Notes under the pieces: generated by a model
Seen by the model: the letters and a program-made list of their open reading frames with translations, nothing else
Databases searched by the model: none
What the model was told of the DNA's origin: nothing
Program-made: the position numbers and the translations under genes
Shown here: positions 21,042 to 30,352 of the stretch, in pieces
Position numbering within the stretch: the first letter of the stretch is position 1
Layout: each line of letters opens with the position of its first letter
From: Gammaproteobacteria bacterium
Lineage (GTDB): Bacteria > Pseudomonadota > Gammaproteobacteria > JAADGQ01
Assembly: GCA_021648145.1 (NCBI GenBank)
Contig: JAKITI010000004.1
Span: forward strand, 127,848-172,714
Direction of reading: 5' to 3'
DNA length: 44,867 bases

Positions 21042-21827
21042 ATGGCCGATGCAATGAACTCTTTCTGGATCAAAATTATACTGCTGTTGCCTTTGCTGGC
21101 GGGGTGTGGTGGTTTTGTATATCACAAGGTCGAGCTAGGCGATACACTCTCTCATATTGGGGCAAAATATGGTAAAAATTACAAAGATATTGCACGTTGG
21201 AATAATATTGCAGCGCCGTATGTTTTAAGGGAAGGTGAAAGGATACGATTGACCCCGCCGGCATCAGGTCTATTTTCTGATGCTTCGCAAACCATTGTAA
21301 AGGCCAAGGTTGCACCGCCAGTGAGCTCAGTGGCGACTTCTGTTGTTAAAAAAATCAAAGTCGTCGAGCCACGAAAGCCTTCTGTAAAACATGAAAAAAT
21401 TCTACCTAAACCTCAAAAACATTCAGTTTTACCTAAGGATAAATCAATTAAGTTTACGGGGTGGTCATGGCCTACAAAGGGGCGTGTGACGAAGTATTTT
21501 TCATTTCAAAATGAAAAAAAAGGGATCGAAATCAGTGGCCGAGTGGGCCAGCCCGTTCGAGCGACGGCGGCTGGAAGAGTGATCTATAGTGGTAGTGGTT
21601 TAGATAAGTATTATAAAAATCTGATTGTTATTGAACATGAGAACAACTTTTTAAGTACCTACGGACATAATAAAAGCCGCCTGGTAAAAGAGGGTGATTA
21701 TGTGGCAGGTGGTGAATCTGTGGCGGAGATGGGTACATCCAGCACTGGGGGGGCATTGCTCTACTTTGAAATAAGGAAAAATGGAAAGCCAGTTAATCCG
21801 CTGAACTATTTGTCAAAAAAACAATAG
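21042..21827 (+). CDS. nlpD: NlpD-like lipoprotein with LysM and degenerate LytM (M23) domain
   Basis: NlpD activates the septal amidase AmiC. The signal ends in a lipobox (LLPLLAGCGG), then a LysM domain (HKVELGDTLSHIGAKYGKNY...EGERIRL), a basic linker and a C-terminal LytM domain (GRVGQPVRATAAGRVIYSGS...). The zinc ligands of active M23 enzymes are not kept: the HxxxD position reads KGIEISG, the HxH position YGH, and LHFEIR has become LYFEIR. That is expected of NlpD, which is catalytically dead. The start may be the ATG at 21042 or 21054. No rpoS follows; the next genes are convergent. Confidence 0.85.
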   Translation: MADAMNSFWIKIILLLPLLAGCGGFVYHKVELGDTLSHIGAKYGKNYKDIARWNNIAAPYVLREGERIRLTPPASGLFSDASQTIVKAKVAPPVSSVATSVVKKIKVVEPRKPSVKHEKILPKPQKHSVLPKDKSIKFTGWSWPTKGRVTKYFSFQNEKKGIEISGRVGQPVRATAAGRVIYSGSGLDKYYKNLIVIEHENNFLSTYGHNKSRLVKEGDYVAGGESVAEMGTSSTGGALLYFEIRKNGKPVNPLNYLSKKQ

Positions 21828-21831
21828 CGCC

Positions 21832-22158
21832 TTACCTTTGAAAGTCACCTATCGTTTTTATTTCATAAACACTGTACGCAGGTTCTTCGTATGGGTGTGC
21901 TTCTATGAGCGCTTGAAGCGCCTGAGTTATAAATTTTTCCTGGCAAACCAGCTCCAGTTTGTACTCTTCGATTTGCTCAATTTTACCTTTTTCACCAATG
22001 AAAGGGTTACTGCTTTCCAGTGCTCGGAATTGCCCTGAGCCAAGCGTTTGCCAGGCGCAATGGTCGTATTGACCCAAATGCCCAGCACCCGCATTAAATA
22101 GTGCCGTTTTGACCTTATCAATATCCTTTATTGGTACAAAAACAGATATTTGATACAT
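21832..22158 (-). CDS. YqfO/NIF3-like insert-domain protein (CutA-like fold)
   Basis: The 108-residue protein (MYQISVFVPIKDIDKVKTAL ... ALQALIEAHPYEEPAYSVYE) belongs to the small stand-alone family related to the middle domain of NIF3/YqfO proteins, with a ferredoxin-like, PII/CutA-type fold. HPYEEPAY and GAGHLGQYDHCAWQTLGSGQ are its conserved pieces. The biochemical role is unknown. Convergent with nlpD (4 bases apart) and 25 bases downstream of the beta-propeller gene. Confidence 0.78.
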   Translation of the reverse strand: MYQISVFVPIKDIDKVKTALFNAGAGHLGQYDHCAWQTLGSGQFRALESSNPFIGEKGKIEQIEEYKLELVCQEKFITQALQALIEAHPYEEPAYSVYEIKTIGDFQR

Positions 22159-22183
22159 TAAATTGTCAGCAATTTAATATCAG

Positions 22184-24412
22184 TTATTGGCGCTCTGTCA
22201 GCGTGCCTTTGACATTATCCCAGTTTGCAGACCAGACACCATTGCCATTGATGTAGTGAACACCATCATTACGTATTACAGCACGGTCACCCGATGTATC
22301 ACCATAACCATATTTTGTGTTATCGGCTGTTTCTATAATCATTTTTCCTTGCTCTTCAATTGAGGCAGGTTTGCCTTGTGAGCCATCGTTAACATTAAAA
22401 AGATAGAGACCCGTGTGTGTCCACGGTGCCCAGCTAGAGGGCTGTTTTGGGTCAAATAGCTCACCGTTGCTTTGTCCGTGTAATTTGATTGGCAGTGCAA
22501 GCTGTGCTGAGCCATCATCGGCGGCCAGCCAGGTAAAGGCTAGGTGATCTATAAGTGCCTCTGATTGTGTGCCCCGTTGCCCGATGCTCAAGCTTTGCAG
22601 CTCTTTGGGGTTAGCTGGGTCAGCAATATCAAAGAGTGCAAGTTTCAGGCCTTGAACCCAAGCCCCACGTCCATCACCAAACTCTGATGTAGTATCCGCA
22701 ACAGCGTCTTTACCCAAGCCAATCATGAGGTTGTCATTGACTGGATGTAAATAATCTGAGTAGCCAGGAATCTCCAGGTCTCCTGCAATGAATGGATCCG
22801 TTGGATCAGAGAGATTCAGTACATAAAGCGGGTCAGTCATGCGAAATGTTACCAGATAGGCACGATCACCAATGAAACGTGAGGCATACAGGCGCTCTCC
22901 AGGTTTTCCTATGGCAGCGGGGCGCTCTTTGTTTGGTAAGCGAGCAATCTCCTCCAAGGCTAATGCATCCGTTTTTTCGGTTTCACGAAATAGTGTCAAG
23001 CGCGTTGTTGCTGTTGCATTCCAATCATCTCCAAGGGAAGTTGCAATACGTAAAACACCATCATTTTCACCCATACGGAATGATTTTTTATCCTGCTCCC
23101 AACCTAAGTGACCATCAGCAACACCTGAGCCACGATATTCAGGGCCTTGGTCGGTGAAGGAAAATTTATGGATTTCTGTTGTAATTTCTTGTGGGTAGAC
23201 AACGCTACGTATTTCTGGAACGGGTTGAATTCCTGCACCAGGTTGAATGCTGTAATCATAGCGAGTGGTTGCCAGGTACATTGAATCCAGTGAAACATAA
23301 ATAGTTTCTGTCGGGCCGATCATGCAGCTCGTGTTAGGTTTGCTCTCGGGGCGAGTCAAATCAATGGCTACAACGCTGATAATATCTGCACTGCCTCGCT
23401 CATTATGAGTGGGTGCGAGATAGCAGCTTTCGGCGCTTAAAAGGTCTGTTTTTTCAGCATCTCCAATGCTCCACTGTGGAAGCAAGTCTGCCAATGCAGT
23501 TTCATCCAGTAGCGTTTGGTTTCGCGTCTCTTCTTCGGGGGTTGAAGGGTAAGTAATGTAGTCTTTGATATAGGGGTTAAAACGTGTGACCAAATAGAGT
23601 ATTTCACCAATACGACGGCTAGAAACCAGATGGCCGTCAAACTGCAGTGTGGTTTCAATGGTTGGCTCCACCGGATTATCGACCTGGATCAGGTTAATTC
23701 TTGTCGTGCCTGATTGCCACACCCAAGGTGAAGCGAACCAGTCACGGGCAATCGGTTCTTGATATTGACCGACCGTGACTAAAGTATCTGGCAGAGAATC
23801 ATCCCGCTCGTTGAGGAGGTAGGTGCCGTTGATATACTCACCTTTTTTGAGTTTTATTTTAGAAACTTCCTCCGCACTTTGTGGATTATCTGAAAATTTT
23901 AGTATGCGTATATGAGCAAATTCTGGTTCTGAATTTTGTTCAATGGAGGGTTTTAATATCGAAGTCTCAAAAGCAACATCGTCAGATAGTAGGGGTTTGT
24001 ATAAAAAGGGGGTGGGTCTTTGAGCTATATAGAGGTATTGACCGTCAGTTTTAATACGGTCAGCTTCATCGACACCGCTTTCTTGAAGGTTCGTTGCTGA
24101 TACGCGACTTTCAGTTTTTGACCCAGACGCAGCGGGGGCTGCTGCTAAATCAAAATTTTCAACGACACCGTCCTGAATGCCACCTCCTTTGAGGTAAGAG
24201 CCAGAATATTGTTGGGTGATGCCTTTTTTGATGCGCTCTTCCAGTGCATCAGGGGTTGTGAAGTTTTTTAATAGCGCGTTGTTTGCGGGTTCATCCGTTT
24301 CTGGGGAATCGTTATTTTTTTCAAGTTGCTCTGTCAGTTGAGGGCAACCGCTGATGAGTACGATACCTGCAATAATTGTAATAATTTTTACTGTGCGAAA
24401 TGGGGGAGGCAT
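22184..24412 (-). CDS. Secreted beta-propeller lipoprotein (COG4880-like)
   Basis: A large lipoprotein of about 742 aa. I start it at 24412 (MPPPFRTVKIITIIAGIVLI, then SGC lipobox) because AAGGAAG lies at the right distance; the frame is open 51 codons further upstream without signal features. Repeated blade-like segments (LQESGVDEADRIKTDGQYLY; SRRIGEILYLVTRF; LGWEQDKKSFRMGENDGVLR; FIGDRAYLVTFRMTDPLYVL; LALFDIADPANPKELQSLS) match the family of secreted proteins with a C-terminal beta-propeller distantly related to WD40. Function is unknown; outer-membrane or periplasmic anchoring is likely. Confidence 0.82.
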   Translation of the reverse strand: MPPPFRTVKIITIIAGIVLISGCPQLTEQLEKNNDSPETDEPANNALLKNFTTPDALEERIKKGITQQYSGSYLKGGGIQDGVVENFDLAAAPAASGSKTESRVSATNLQESGVDEADRIKTDGQYLYIAQRPTPFLYKPLLSDDVAFETSILKPSIEQNSEPEFAHIRILKFSDNPQSAEEVSKIKLKKGEYINGTYLLNERDDSLPDTLVTVGQYQEPIARDWFASPWVWQSGTTRINLIQVDNPVEPTIETTLQFDGHLVSSRRIGEILYLVTRFNPYIKDYITYPSTPEEETRNQTLLDETALADLLPQWSIGDAEKTDLLSAESCYLAPTHNERGSADIISVVAIDLTRPESKPNTSCMIGPTETIYVSLDSMYLATTRYDYSIQPGAGIQPVPEIRSVVYPQEITTEIHKFSFTDQGPEYRGSGVADGHLGWEQDKKSFRMGENDGVLRIATSLGDDWNATATTRLTLFRETEKTDALALEEIARLPNKERPAAIGKPGERLYASRFIGDRAYLVTFRMTDPLYVLNLSDPTDPFIAGDLEIPGYSDYLHPVNDNLMIGLGKDAVADTTSEFGDGRGAWVQGLKLALFDIADPANPKELQSLSIGQRGTQSEALIDHLAFTWLAADDGSAQLALPIKLHGQSNGELFDPKQPSSWAPWTHTGLYLFNVNDGSQGKPASIEEQGKMIIETADNTKYGYGDTSGDRAVIRNDGVHYINGNGVWSANWDNVKGTLTERQ

Positions 24413-24739
24413 AATTAAATCTTCCTTGTTCTTTATTAAAGATATAAAAATAAAACAAGAGTGCTGAATATTTTCATTATGACATGGATCTTGACTATTA
24501 GTTCGGTTTGTATGTTGGCAATGGAGACAGATAAAATAGTGATGTGCTATGAATAATACTGTCACAGTGATTCAAATAGCGGTATTATCTAGAGTTAAGT
24601 TGTAATTTTTATGGTGATCTCTGGTTTTTTTATTTATTCGTGAGTTTTGCGCGAAGAGCGTATTTTTCACTTGACGGTCAATTGATCAGAGATTGTGTGC
24701 TTGAGTGATACGAAATCAGCTAGTTTAGATGGAGCTTTC

Positions 24740-25510
24740 GTGCAAAGATTTCTATTAATAATTCCTTTTATTGGCCTGGATGTTTTGGGGTCTCACCTAC
24801 TATTTGCATCTGATGAATACACAAAACCTGAAGCTGAGCTGGAAGGTGTTCTTATGCAACAGCAAAGTGGGTCTGATGGGTTGTTAGAAGAGGTGACTGC
24901 ATCCGAAAAAGAAGCTGTAGAGGTGTTGGTGTTTGATTTTGTTGAGCTAGGCCGTTGGAGTCTGACTGATGATGGCGGCGATGAGTCTTGGGAAGGGAGC
25001 TCTCAAGGGTTAGATGCCAGGGTCAAATTGCCTGACGATAATAGCCCAGTATTTGTAGTTGATCGTAATGTTGATCAGATGCGTGACTCATTGCGAAACT
25101 CATTGTCTGCTAAAGGTCGGCCGGGTGATCAGGCACGCAGTATTATTGGCCAATTTCGTGACCAAAACGGCGAAGATCCCGCAGAGCTTTATAATAACGC
25201 TTTGCAGTTTACGAAAAGTGGAGAGGCGATGGATGCTTACCTTTTGTACTATTTTGCAGCTAGAGAAGGGCATATAAACGCCTCTATAGCCTTAGCCAAA
25301 ATGTATGATCCAATCCGCTTTTTAAAAGAGCGCAGCCATATTGAAAAAGCTGATGCCGCATTGGCTTTTAATTGGTACAAAAAAGCAGCAGGCAGAGGAA
25401 GCCGTGTTGCGGCAGACCACCTAGAGTCCCTTCGTCATTGGGTTGAGACATCATTGCCTGACTCTACGCTAGAAAAACAACGTTTACTTTTACTTTGGAA
25501 AAAGCTTTAA
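24740..25510 (+). CDS. Exported Sel1-like repeat protein
   Basis: I begin this at the GTG 24740 (MQRFLLIIPFIGLDVLGSHL) since it gives a signal peptide and has GGAG at 24731-24734; the frame is open to a GTG at 24695. The C-terminal part shows Sel1/TPR-like helices (AYLLYYFAAREGHINASIAL and ALAFNWYKKAAGRGSRVAAD). The N-terminal part is acidic and not recognised. It is first in a close run with the VWA protein (16-base gap), ABC ATPase, permease and lipoprotein, so it is probably a periplasmic protein of the same system. The 327 bases upstream, shared with the divergent lipoprotein gene, hold a 7-bp inverted repeat (ATAATAC 24553, GTATTAT 24582) but no promoter I would defend. Confidence 0.6.
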   Translation: MQRFLLIIPFIGLDVLGSHLLFASDEYTKPEAELEGVLMQQQSGSDGLLEEVTASEKEAVEVLVFDFVELGRWSLTDDGGDESWEGSSQGLDARVKLPDDNSPVFVVDRNVDQMRDSLRNSLSAKGRPGDQARSIIGQFRDQNGEDPAELYNNALQFTKSGEAMDAYLLYYFAAREGHINASIALAKMYDPIRFLKERSHIEKADAALAFNWYKKAAGRGSRVAADHLESLRHWVETSLPDSTLEKQRLLLLWKKL

Positions 25511-25526
25511 TTTTCGGATCAAACTT

Positions 25527-27548
25527 ATGAATTACTCCACTGTTTTTTTTATCATACTTTTTGTTCTTGCGGGTATGATTTTTCAGACATCTCAAGTGAT
25601 GGCCAATACTTCAGACGCTGAATTTTATCAAGAAAAAAAAAGGCCACTGCTACTGCCTGGAAAAAAATCACTTTATCAGCGTGTGCTTGCCCGACCTGGC
25701 GCTATTTTATATAAAAAATTACAAAAAAATTCAGAGACTTTAAATATTGATCCTTTTTCAGTGTTTTATGTTTATGAACGTGTAAAAAAGAGAAGCGCAG
25801 AGTGGTTGCTTGTGGGCTCAAATAGCCATGGATCAATAAAAGGATGGATTAAAAACCGACAATTAATTCAATGGGATCAGGCGCTGACGATCTCATTTCG
25901 AGAGCCTTTGGGGCGTGATCGTACTTTGCTATATCGAGATAAAAACTACTTGAAAAATCTCATTATGGATTATGACCTTAGCGAATATCGAAAACTTTAC
26001 AGGAGTGCAAAAAAAGGCAACATAGATTCAAATTCGCCTGTGATTGCCATTCAGCCCGAATCGTATACAGATATTCAGAATGATTTTTATCTGATTCCAA
26101 TCCTGTCACATGAAGATATCTATTTAGGAGGGGAGCAGGCGCGGATGTTACAGGTCGCGACTGTGCCGTTGGTGCGGCCAGATTCAAAACCTGCAAAAGC
26201 AAACATTAAAGCCACTCCTGCGCCTATTACTGAAGATAGTTACCGTTCAGGTATTGTTTTTGTGATTGATACTACACTGTCAATGGGGCCTTATATTGAT
26301 CGTACACGTGAAGCCGTACGTAGAATTTATGACGAAATTAGTCGTGCAAATTTGACGGATCAGGTCAGTTTTGGTTTGGTGGCTTTCCGTGACAGTTTAC
26401 GCGGTGTGCCAGATCTTGAATATACAGATCGACTTTATGCAGATCTTGGTCAAGGAGAAAATGCAGAGCAATTTTTGCATTTAGTTGATAATGTGCAGCC
26501 CGCCAGCGTATCAAGCCGAGGCTTTAATGAAGACCCATATGCAGGTATCAAGCGAGCCATTGAGGGCGTTGACTGGGACGGCTTTGCCGCACGTTATGTG
26601 GTTGTGATTACTGATGCAGGGGCAAGACAAGGGTATGATGTTCGCTCAAAAACAGGCATGGGTGCTGAAACATTGAGGCAGATGGCAGAAGATAATGGAA
26701 TTGCTCTCTGGACGTTGCATCTATTAACCCCAGACGGCAAAGACAATCATGCCAGTGCAGCCGAGCAATATAAAACGCTTTCCAGATACCCCGGCATTGG
26801 TGATTTATATTACGGTGTTGATATGGGCAATGTTAATGAGTTTGGTCATGTGTTGGAAATAGCAGCTAAACAAATTACACATCAGATACGTATTACCGCA
26901 GAATCCAAACCATTACAGATCACGCCTCCGGTTCAGTTTGCAGAAGATGCCGAATTCACTTCATTTCAGGATAAAGTAGCGACATTGGGCTACGCGCTCA
27001 GAATGCGTTACTTGCAGCGCCAAAAAGGGGTAGAAATTCCCAGCATATTTAGTGCATGGTTGGTGGATCGTGATTTTCAAAGGCCGGAAGTTCCCGCACT
27101 GGATGTCAGAGTTCTTCTGACACGCAGCCAATTGAGTGACCTGCATGTTGTGCTCAAGCGAATATTAGAGGCCGCTGAGGATGGCATTATATCCCCCCAG
27201 AATTTTTTAAATGATTTGAAAAGCCTCGCCGCATCATTGAGCCGTGATCCCACATCGGCAAGCAATAGCACACGAGCAACAAGCAGCTATGGCGGAAATC
27301 TGGCTGATATGGGGTATATGCGTGAATTTATAGAAGGCTTGCCTTACAAAGGTGAAATTATGAACATCTCTCTGGATGACTGGGAAGTGTGGTCGGCGAA
27401 ACAGCAGTTATCATTCATTCATAAATTAGAAGAGAAAATTAACTACTATAGTGCGTTGTATGACAACACTGATTTATGGGTCTCATTGGGTGGCGGGCCG
27501 ATTAATGGTGACTCTGTTTTTCCTATTGCACTTGATATGTTGCCATAG
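25527..27548 (+). CDS. Exported von Willebrand factor A domain protein with SH3-like domain
   Basis: The 673-residue protein has a Sec signal (MNYSTVFFIILFVLAGMIFQ, cleavage near VMA), an SH3_3-like region about 45-120 (SVFYVYERVKKRSAEWLLVG...GSIKGWIKNRQLIQW), and a VWA domain about 243-450. The MIDAS motif is DTTLS (D248, T250, S252) with a second acidic site in VVITDAGARQG. The C-terminal 220 residues are helical. The SH3-plus-VWA order resembles the periplasmic half of PpkA, the type VI secretion kinase, but no kinase domain is present. The ABC ATPase gene starts 9 bases after the stop, so the two are likely partners in the envelope. Confidence 0.8.
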   Translation: MNYSTVFFIILFVLAGMIFQTSQVMANTSDAEFYQEKKRPLLLPGKKSLYQRVLARPGAILYKKLQKNSETLNIDPFSVFYVYERVKKRSAEWLLVGSNSHGSIKGWIKNRQLIQWDQALTISFREPLGRDRTLLYRDKNYLKNLIMDYDLSEYRKLYRSAKKGNIDSNSPVIAIQPESYTDIQNDFYLIPILSHEDIYLGGEQARMLQVATVPLVRPDSKPAKANIKATPAPITEDSYRSGIVFVIDTTLSMGPYIDRTREAVRRIYDEISRANLTDQVSFGLVAFRDSLRGVPDLEYTDRLYADLGQGENAEQFLHLVDNVQPASVSSRGFNEDPYAGIKRAIEGVDWDGFAARYVVVITDAGARQGYDVRSKTGMGAETLRQMAEDNGIALWTLHLLTPDGKDNHASAAEQYKTLSRYPGIGDLYYGVDMGNVNEFGHVLEIAAKQITHQIRITAESKPLQITPPVQFAEDAEFTSFQDKVATLGYALRMRYLQRQKGVEIPSIFSAWLVDRDFQRPEVPALDVRVLLTRSQLSDLHVVLKRILEAAEDGIISPQNFLNDLKSLAASLSRDPTSASNSTRATSSYGGNLADMGYMREFIEGLPYKGEIMNISLDDWEVWSAKQQLSFIHKLEEKINYYSALYDNTDLWVSLGGGPINGDSVFPIALDMLP

Positions 27549-27557
27549 TTTCAGAAT

Positions 27558-28283
27558 ATGTCGATGCTGTATCACCTTGAAGGGGTTGTGAAAATCCGTG
27601 TTGATAATCACTTTGAATTTCGGCTCAATATTCCAGACCTTAAAATTTATAAAGGTGAAAAAATTGCCTTAATTGGTGTCAGTGGCAGCGGTAAAAGTAC
27701 TTTGTTGGATATTCTGGCAATGGTGCTGAGCCCTTCAAGCACTCAACTGTTTCACTTTACATCGCCTGCAGGGACGACCTTTGACCTGAAAAAAATTTGG
27801 CAGCAGCATGACCAGAACCAGTTGAGTGATCTACGTCGTGAACATATCGGTTATATTTTACAAACGGGTGGGTTGTTGCCATTTTTGACCGTACGGCAAA
27901 ACATCATGTTACCACGTACTTTATTAGGCGTTGCTGATGACCAGTCTATTGAATTTATGGCAGATGTTTTGGGAATCAAGCGACAGCTGGATAAACGTCC
28001 CGGTGCACTCTCTGTTGGAGAGCGGCAACGTGTCGCCATTGCACGAACATTAGCCCACCATCCCTCAATTGTTTTCGCAGATGAGCCAACAGCATCACTC
28101 GACCCCATAAATGCAGCTAAAACAATGACACTGCTCACTGAGTTGATTGATGTGCTGGATATCACCATGATTATTGCCAGCCATGACTGGCAATATATGG
28201 AAAAGCTGGGGCTGCGCTGTTTAAAACAGACATTCGAGCAGAGTCATGATGGCACATTAATCGAGTCAACATTTACAGGGTGA
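27558..28283 (+). CDS. ABC transporter ATP-binding protein (LolD/MacB/TagT-like)
   Basis: A 241-residue ABC ATPase of the kind that drives FtsX-type permeases. Walker A is GVSGSGKST (40-48), the Q-loop lies near YILQTGGLLPF, the signature is LSVGERQR (151-158), Walker B is IVFADEP (171-177) and the H-loop is in IIASHDW. It is followed after 12 bases by its FtsX-like permease. Such pairs usually do mechanical work on the envelope rather than move solutes. In context it resembles TagT of type VI secretion threonine-phosphorylation modules, though LolCDE-like or other MacB relatives cannot be excluded. Confidence 0.88.
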   Translation: MSMLYHLEGVVKIRVDNHFEFRLNIPDLKIYKGEKIALIGVSGSGKSTLLDILAMVLSPSSTQLFHFTSPAGTTFDLKKIWQQHDQNQLSDLRREHIGYILQTGGLLPFLTVRQNIMLPRTLLGVADDQSIEFMADVLGIKRQLDKRPGALSVGERQRVAIARTLAHHPSIVFADEPTASLDPINAAKTMTLLTELIDVLDITMIIASHDWQYMEKLGLRCLKQTFEQSHDGTLIESTFTG

Positions 28284-28295
28284 GTTCGGCTAACA

Positions 28296-29513
28296 ATGAG
28301 TACTAAACAGCTACGTCATGTCGCGTGGCTTGCACTAAGAGACTACCTCTACGAATGGCGACTTTCCAGTTGCTTTGTGCTTTCGCTGGCCGCAGTGTTA
28401 GCACCGATGATGATACTGTTCGGCTTGAAGTTTGGTGTTGTAAGCAGCATGGTGGATCAATTGGTGGAAGATCCCCGAAATCAGGAGATTCGCCCTGTGG
28501 GCAGTGGTTACTTTGAGGAAGAGTGGTTTACTAAGATGGCCGCTCGGCCTGATGTTGCATTTGTTATTCCGCGCACTCGAATCCTGTCGGCAACAGTACA
28601 ACTACAACGTCTGGATGGGGGGCGGATTGTTTCAGTTGAGTTGATTCCGTCAGCAAAAGGTGACCCGCTATTGGGTGACTCCATTACAGCGCCACAAGGG
28701 TTTCAATCGGTTGTTTTAACCGCATCCGCTGCTCGCAAGCTCGGTGTGACTGTGGGTGATAAAGTTGACGGCAGTTTGCAACGTCGCTACGAAGGAAAGC
28801 ATCAGCGTGTTCACATGGAAATGGTCGTGACAGCCATCAATCACGAAGGGCTGTTTAACCGTGATGGTGCATTTGTATCACTGGGTGTTGTTGTGGCGAC
28901 AGAAGCATTTCGTGATGGATATGCCGTCCCTCAGCTCGGTTGGTCAGGAAGAGAAGCGACAACAGAACCGAGACTGTTTTCTGGCTACCGTTTATATGCA
29001 CGCTCCATTTATGATGTCGCGCCATTGCAGCAAGCTTTAGAACGTCAAGAGCTGGAAGTGCGATCTAAAACAGCAGATATTGAAGTCGTACAAAATATTG
29101 ATAAAAACCTTTCGGTTCTATTTTGGGTCATTGCGTTAATCGGCATTACAGGAGCCTCTTTTTCATTAGGCGCAAGCCTTTGGGCCAATGTCGATCGTAA
29201 ACGAAAAGAGCTGAGTGTTTTAAGACTGATTGGATTGCGTACAGGCAGTATTGTCTGGTTTCCAACGTTACAAGGTCTCTTTACTGCTATTTCCGGATGG
29301 TTATTAGCCAGCCTGATTTATCTATTTGTTGAGCTTAGTGTTAATTTATTGCTGGCTGATATGTTAAATATGGGCGGCTCAATTTGCCGTCTTTTACCCA
29401 GCCATTTCGCAATTGCGGGTATACTGACTGTTGGAGCCGCGCTTATTGCATCAGCATTAGCAGGTTATCGAGTTTCACGTGTTGAGCCATCCGATGGGTT
29501 GCGTGATTTATAG
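28296..29513 (+). CDS. FtsX-type ABC transporter permease (MacB/LolC/TagS-like)
   Basis: The 405-residue protein has one N-terminal membrane segment (about 25-50, FVLSLAAVLAPMMILFGLKF), a large periplasmic domain (about 50-265) and three C-terminal segments (FWVIALIGITGASFSLGASL; GLFTAISGWLLASLIYLFVE; FAIAGILTVGAALIASALAG), the FtsX/MacB_PCD plan. ELSVLRLIGLRTGSIVWFPT is the coupling region next to the ATPase. It forms the membrane half of the ABC pair with the gene just upstream. Substrate or partner is unknown; the VWA protein is the best candidate. Confidence 0.86.
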   Translation: MSTKQLRHVAWLALRDYLYEWRLSSCFVLSLAAVLAPMMILFGLKFGVVSSMVDQLVEDPRNQEIRPVGSGYFEEEWFTKMAARPDVAFVIPRTRILSATVQLQRLDGGRIVSVELIPSAKGDPLLGDSITAPQGFQSVVLTASAARKLGVTVGDKVDGSLQRRYEGKHQRVHMEMVVTAINHEGLFNRDGAFVSLGVVVATEAFRDGYAVPQLGWSGREATTEPRLFSGYRLYARSIYDVAPLQQALERQELEVRSKTADIEVVQNIDKNLSVLFWVIALIGITGASFSLGASLWANVDRKRKELSVLRLIGLRTGSIVWFPTLQGLFTAISGWLLASLIYLFVELSVNLLLADMLNMGGSICRLLPSHFAIAGILTVGAALIASALAGYRVSRVEPSDGLRDL

Positions 29514-29532
29514 TTCACTATGGGGAGAAAGA

Positions 29533-30063
29533 ATGAAGCGGTACTTATCTGTTATTGCAGTTGTTTTATTATTAACAGGATGTGACGGAAGTAATAAGAA
29601 TAATTCAGCACCAGAGCTTTTTGGTGAATGGAAAACCCAGATCTGTAACTTTGAGATTGGCTCAACCTATTACGATGCAGGGCATTGGAAAGAGGTTATT
29701 TATGACTTCAAACGCGATGAACGCATTATAAAAACCCAGCTTGTTTATGGTGATTCCGAATGCAACGGTGAATTTCAGCGCATTGCCCCTCCTGCTGATA
29801 GCATGGCCGCAGGAAGTTTCCTTGACTTAGGCGAAGCCCAGCTTGAAGAGGGTGTCGATGGTGGCCGTCTACAGGTTGGCTTGATCTTTCTAAGCGAGTC
29901 ATATACCTACGAAGGTTTTTACACAATTTTTGATCATAAAATTTGTTTCTCCGACCTGTTTAATTTTGGCACGATAGCAATTTCAGCTTCAAATAATGGT
30001 CGCACAGCAATTAATTATGAAGACTGCCTTGTGAGAATGAATGAGTCGAAGTCGTCTTTATAA
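29533..30063 (+). CDS. Hypothetical lipoprotein
   Basis: I start this at ATG 29533, where GGGGAGAAAG precedes MKRYLSVIAVVLLLTGCDGS, a clean lipoprotein signal with an LLTGC lipobox; the frame is open upstream into the permease gene. The mature 157 residues are not recognised. Several Cys (QICNF, DSECNG, HKICFS, YEDCLV) and a lipocalin-like alternation of aromatic residues (FGEWKTQICNF...YEGFYTIFDHKICFS) suggest a small beta-barrel. It closes the Sel1-VWA-ABC run and may be its outer-membrane part, a position like TagQ. Confidence 0.65.
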   Translation: MKRYLSVIAVVLLLTGCDGSNKNNSAPELFGEWKTQICNFEIGSTYYDAGHWKEVIYDFKRDERIIKTQLVYGDSECNGEFQRIAPPADSMAAGSFLDLGEAQLEEGVDGGRLQVGLIFLSESYTYEGFYTIFDHKICFSDLFNFGTIAISASNNGRTAINYEDCLVRMNESKSSL

Positions 30064-30119
30064 TTAAAACAACAATTATGATAGTCTTCTGATCTTTGAA
30101 ATAAATAAGGAGAGCCAAC

Positions 30120-30320
30120 ATGGCAATCGCACGAGTGACCGAAATCACATCATCATCCACCGTCAGTTTTGAAGATGCAATGCAACAAGGCATCAAACGA
30201 GCCAGTAAAACACTGCGCAATATAAAATCGGCCTGGGTTCAAGAACAGACCGTGAAAGTTGAGAATGGTGAAATATTAGAATACAGAGTCAACATGAAGG
30301 TTACATTTATCCTAGACTAA
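30120..30320 (+). CDS. Dodecin family flavin-binding protein
   Basis: The 66-residue sequence (MAIARVTEITSSSTVSFEDA ... WVQEQTVKVENGEILEYRVN) has the beta-alpha-beta-beta form of dodecins, which build hollow dodecamers storing flavin. The Trp of SAWVQEQ is the residue that stacks on flavin. GGAG at 30110-30113 precedes the ATG. It is monocistronic in appearance. Confidence 0.88.
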   Translation: MAIARVTEITSSSTVSFEDAMQQGIKRASKTLRNIKSAWVQEQTVKVENGEILEYRVNMKVTFILD

Positions 30321-30352
30321 ACTCGTTTCTACCGTGATTTATATATCAATAG

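Noticed and set aside
19855-21045. Possible direct repeats flanking the yqaA-nlpD insert (ACTTCG...CATTGAG near 19860 and ACTTCG...CACTGAG near 21015)
   Set aside because: The similarity is patchy over about 25 bases and could be chance; not enough to call attachment sites.
24553-24588. ATAATAC/GTATTAT inverted repeat as a terminator or operator
   Set aside because: The 22-base loop and AT-only arms make it weak and no T run or clear promoter relation is seen.
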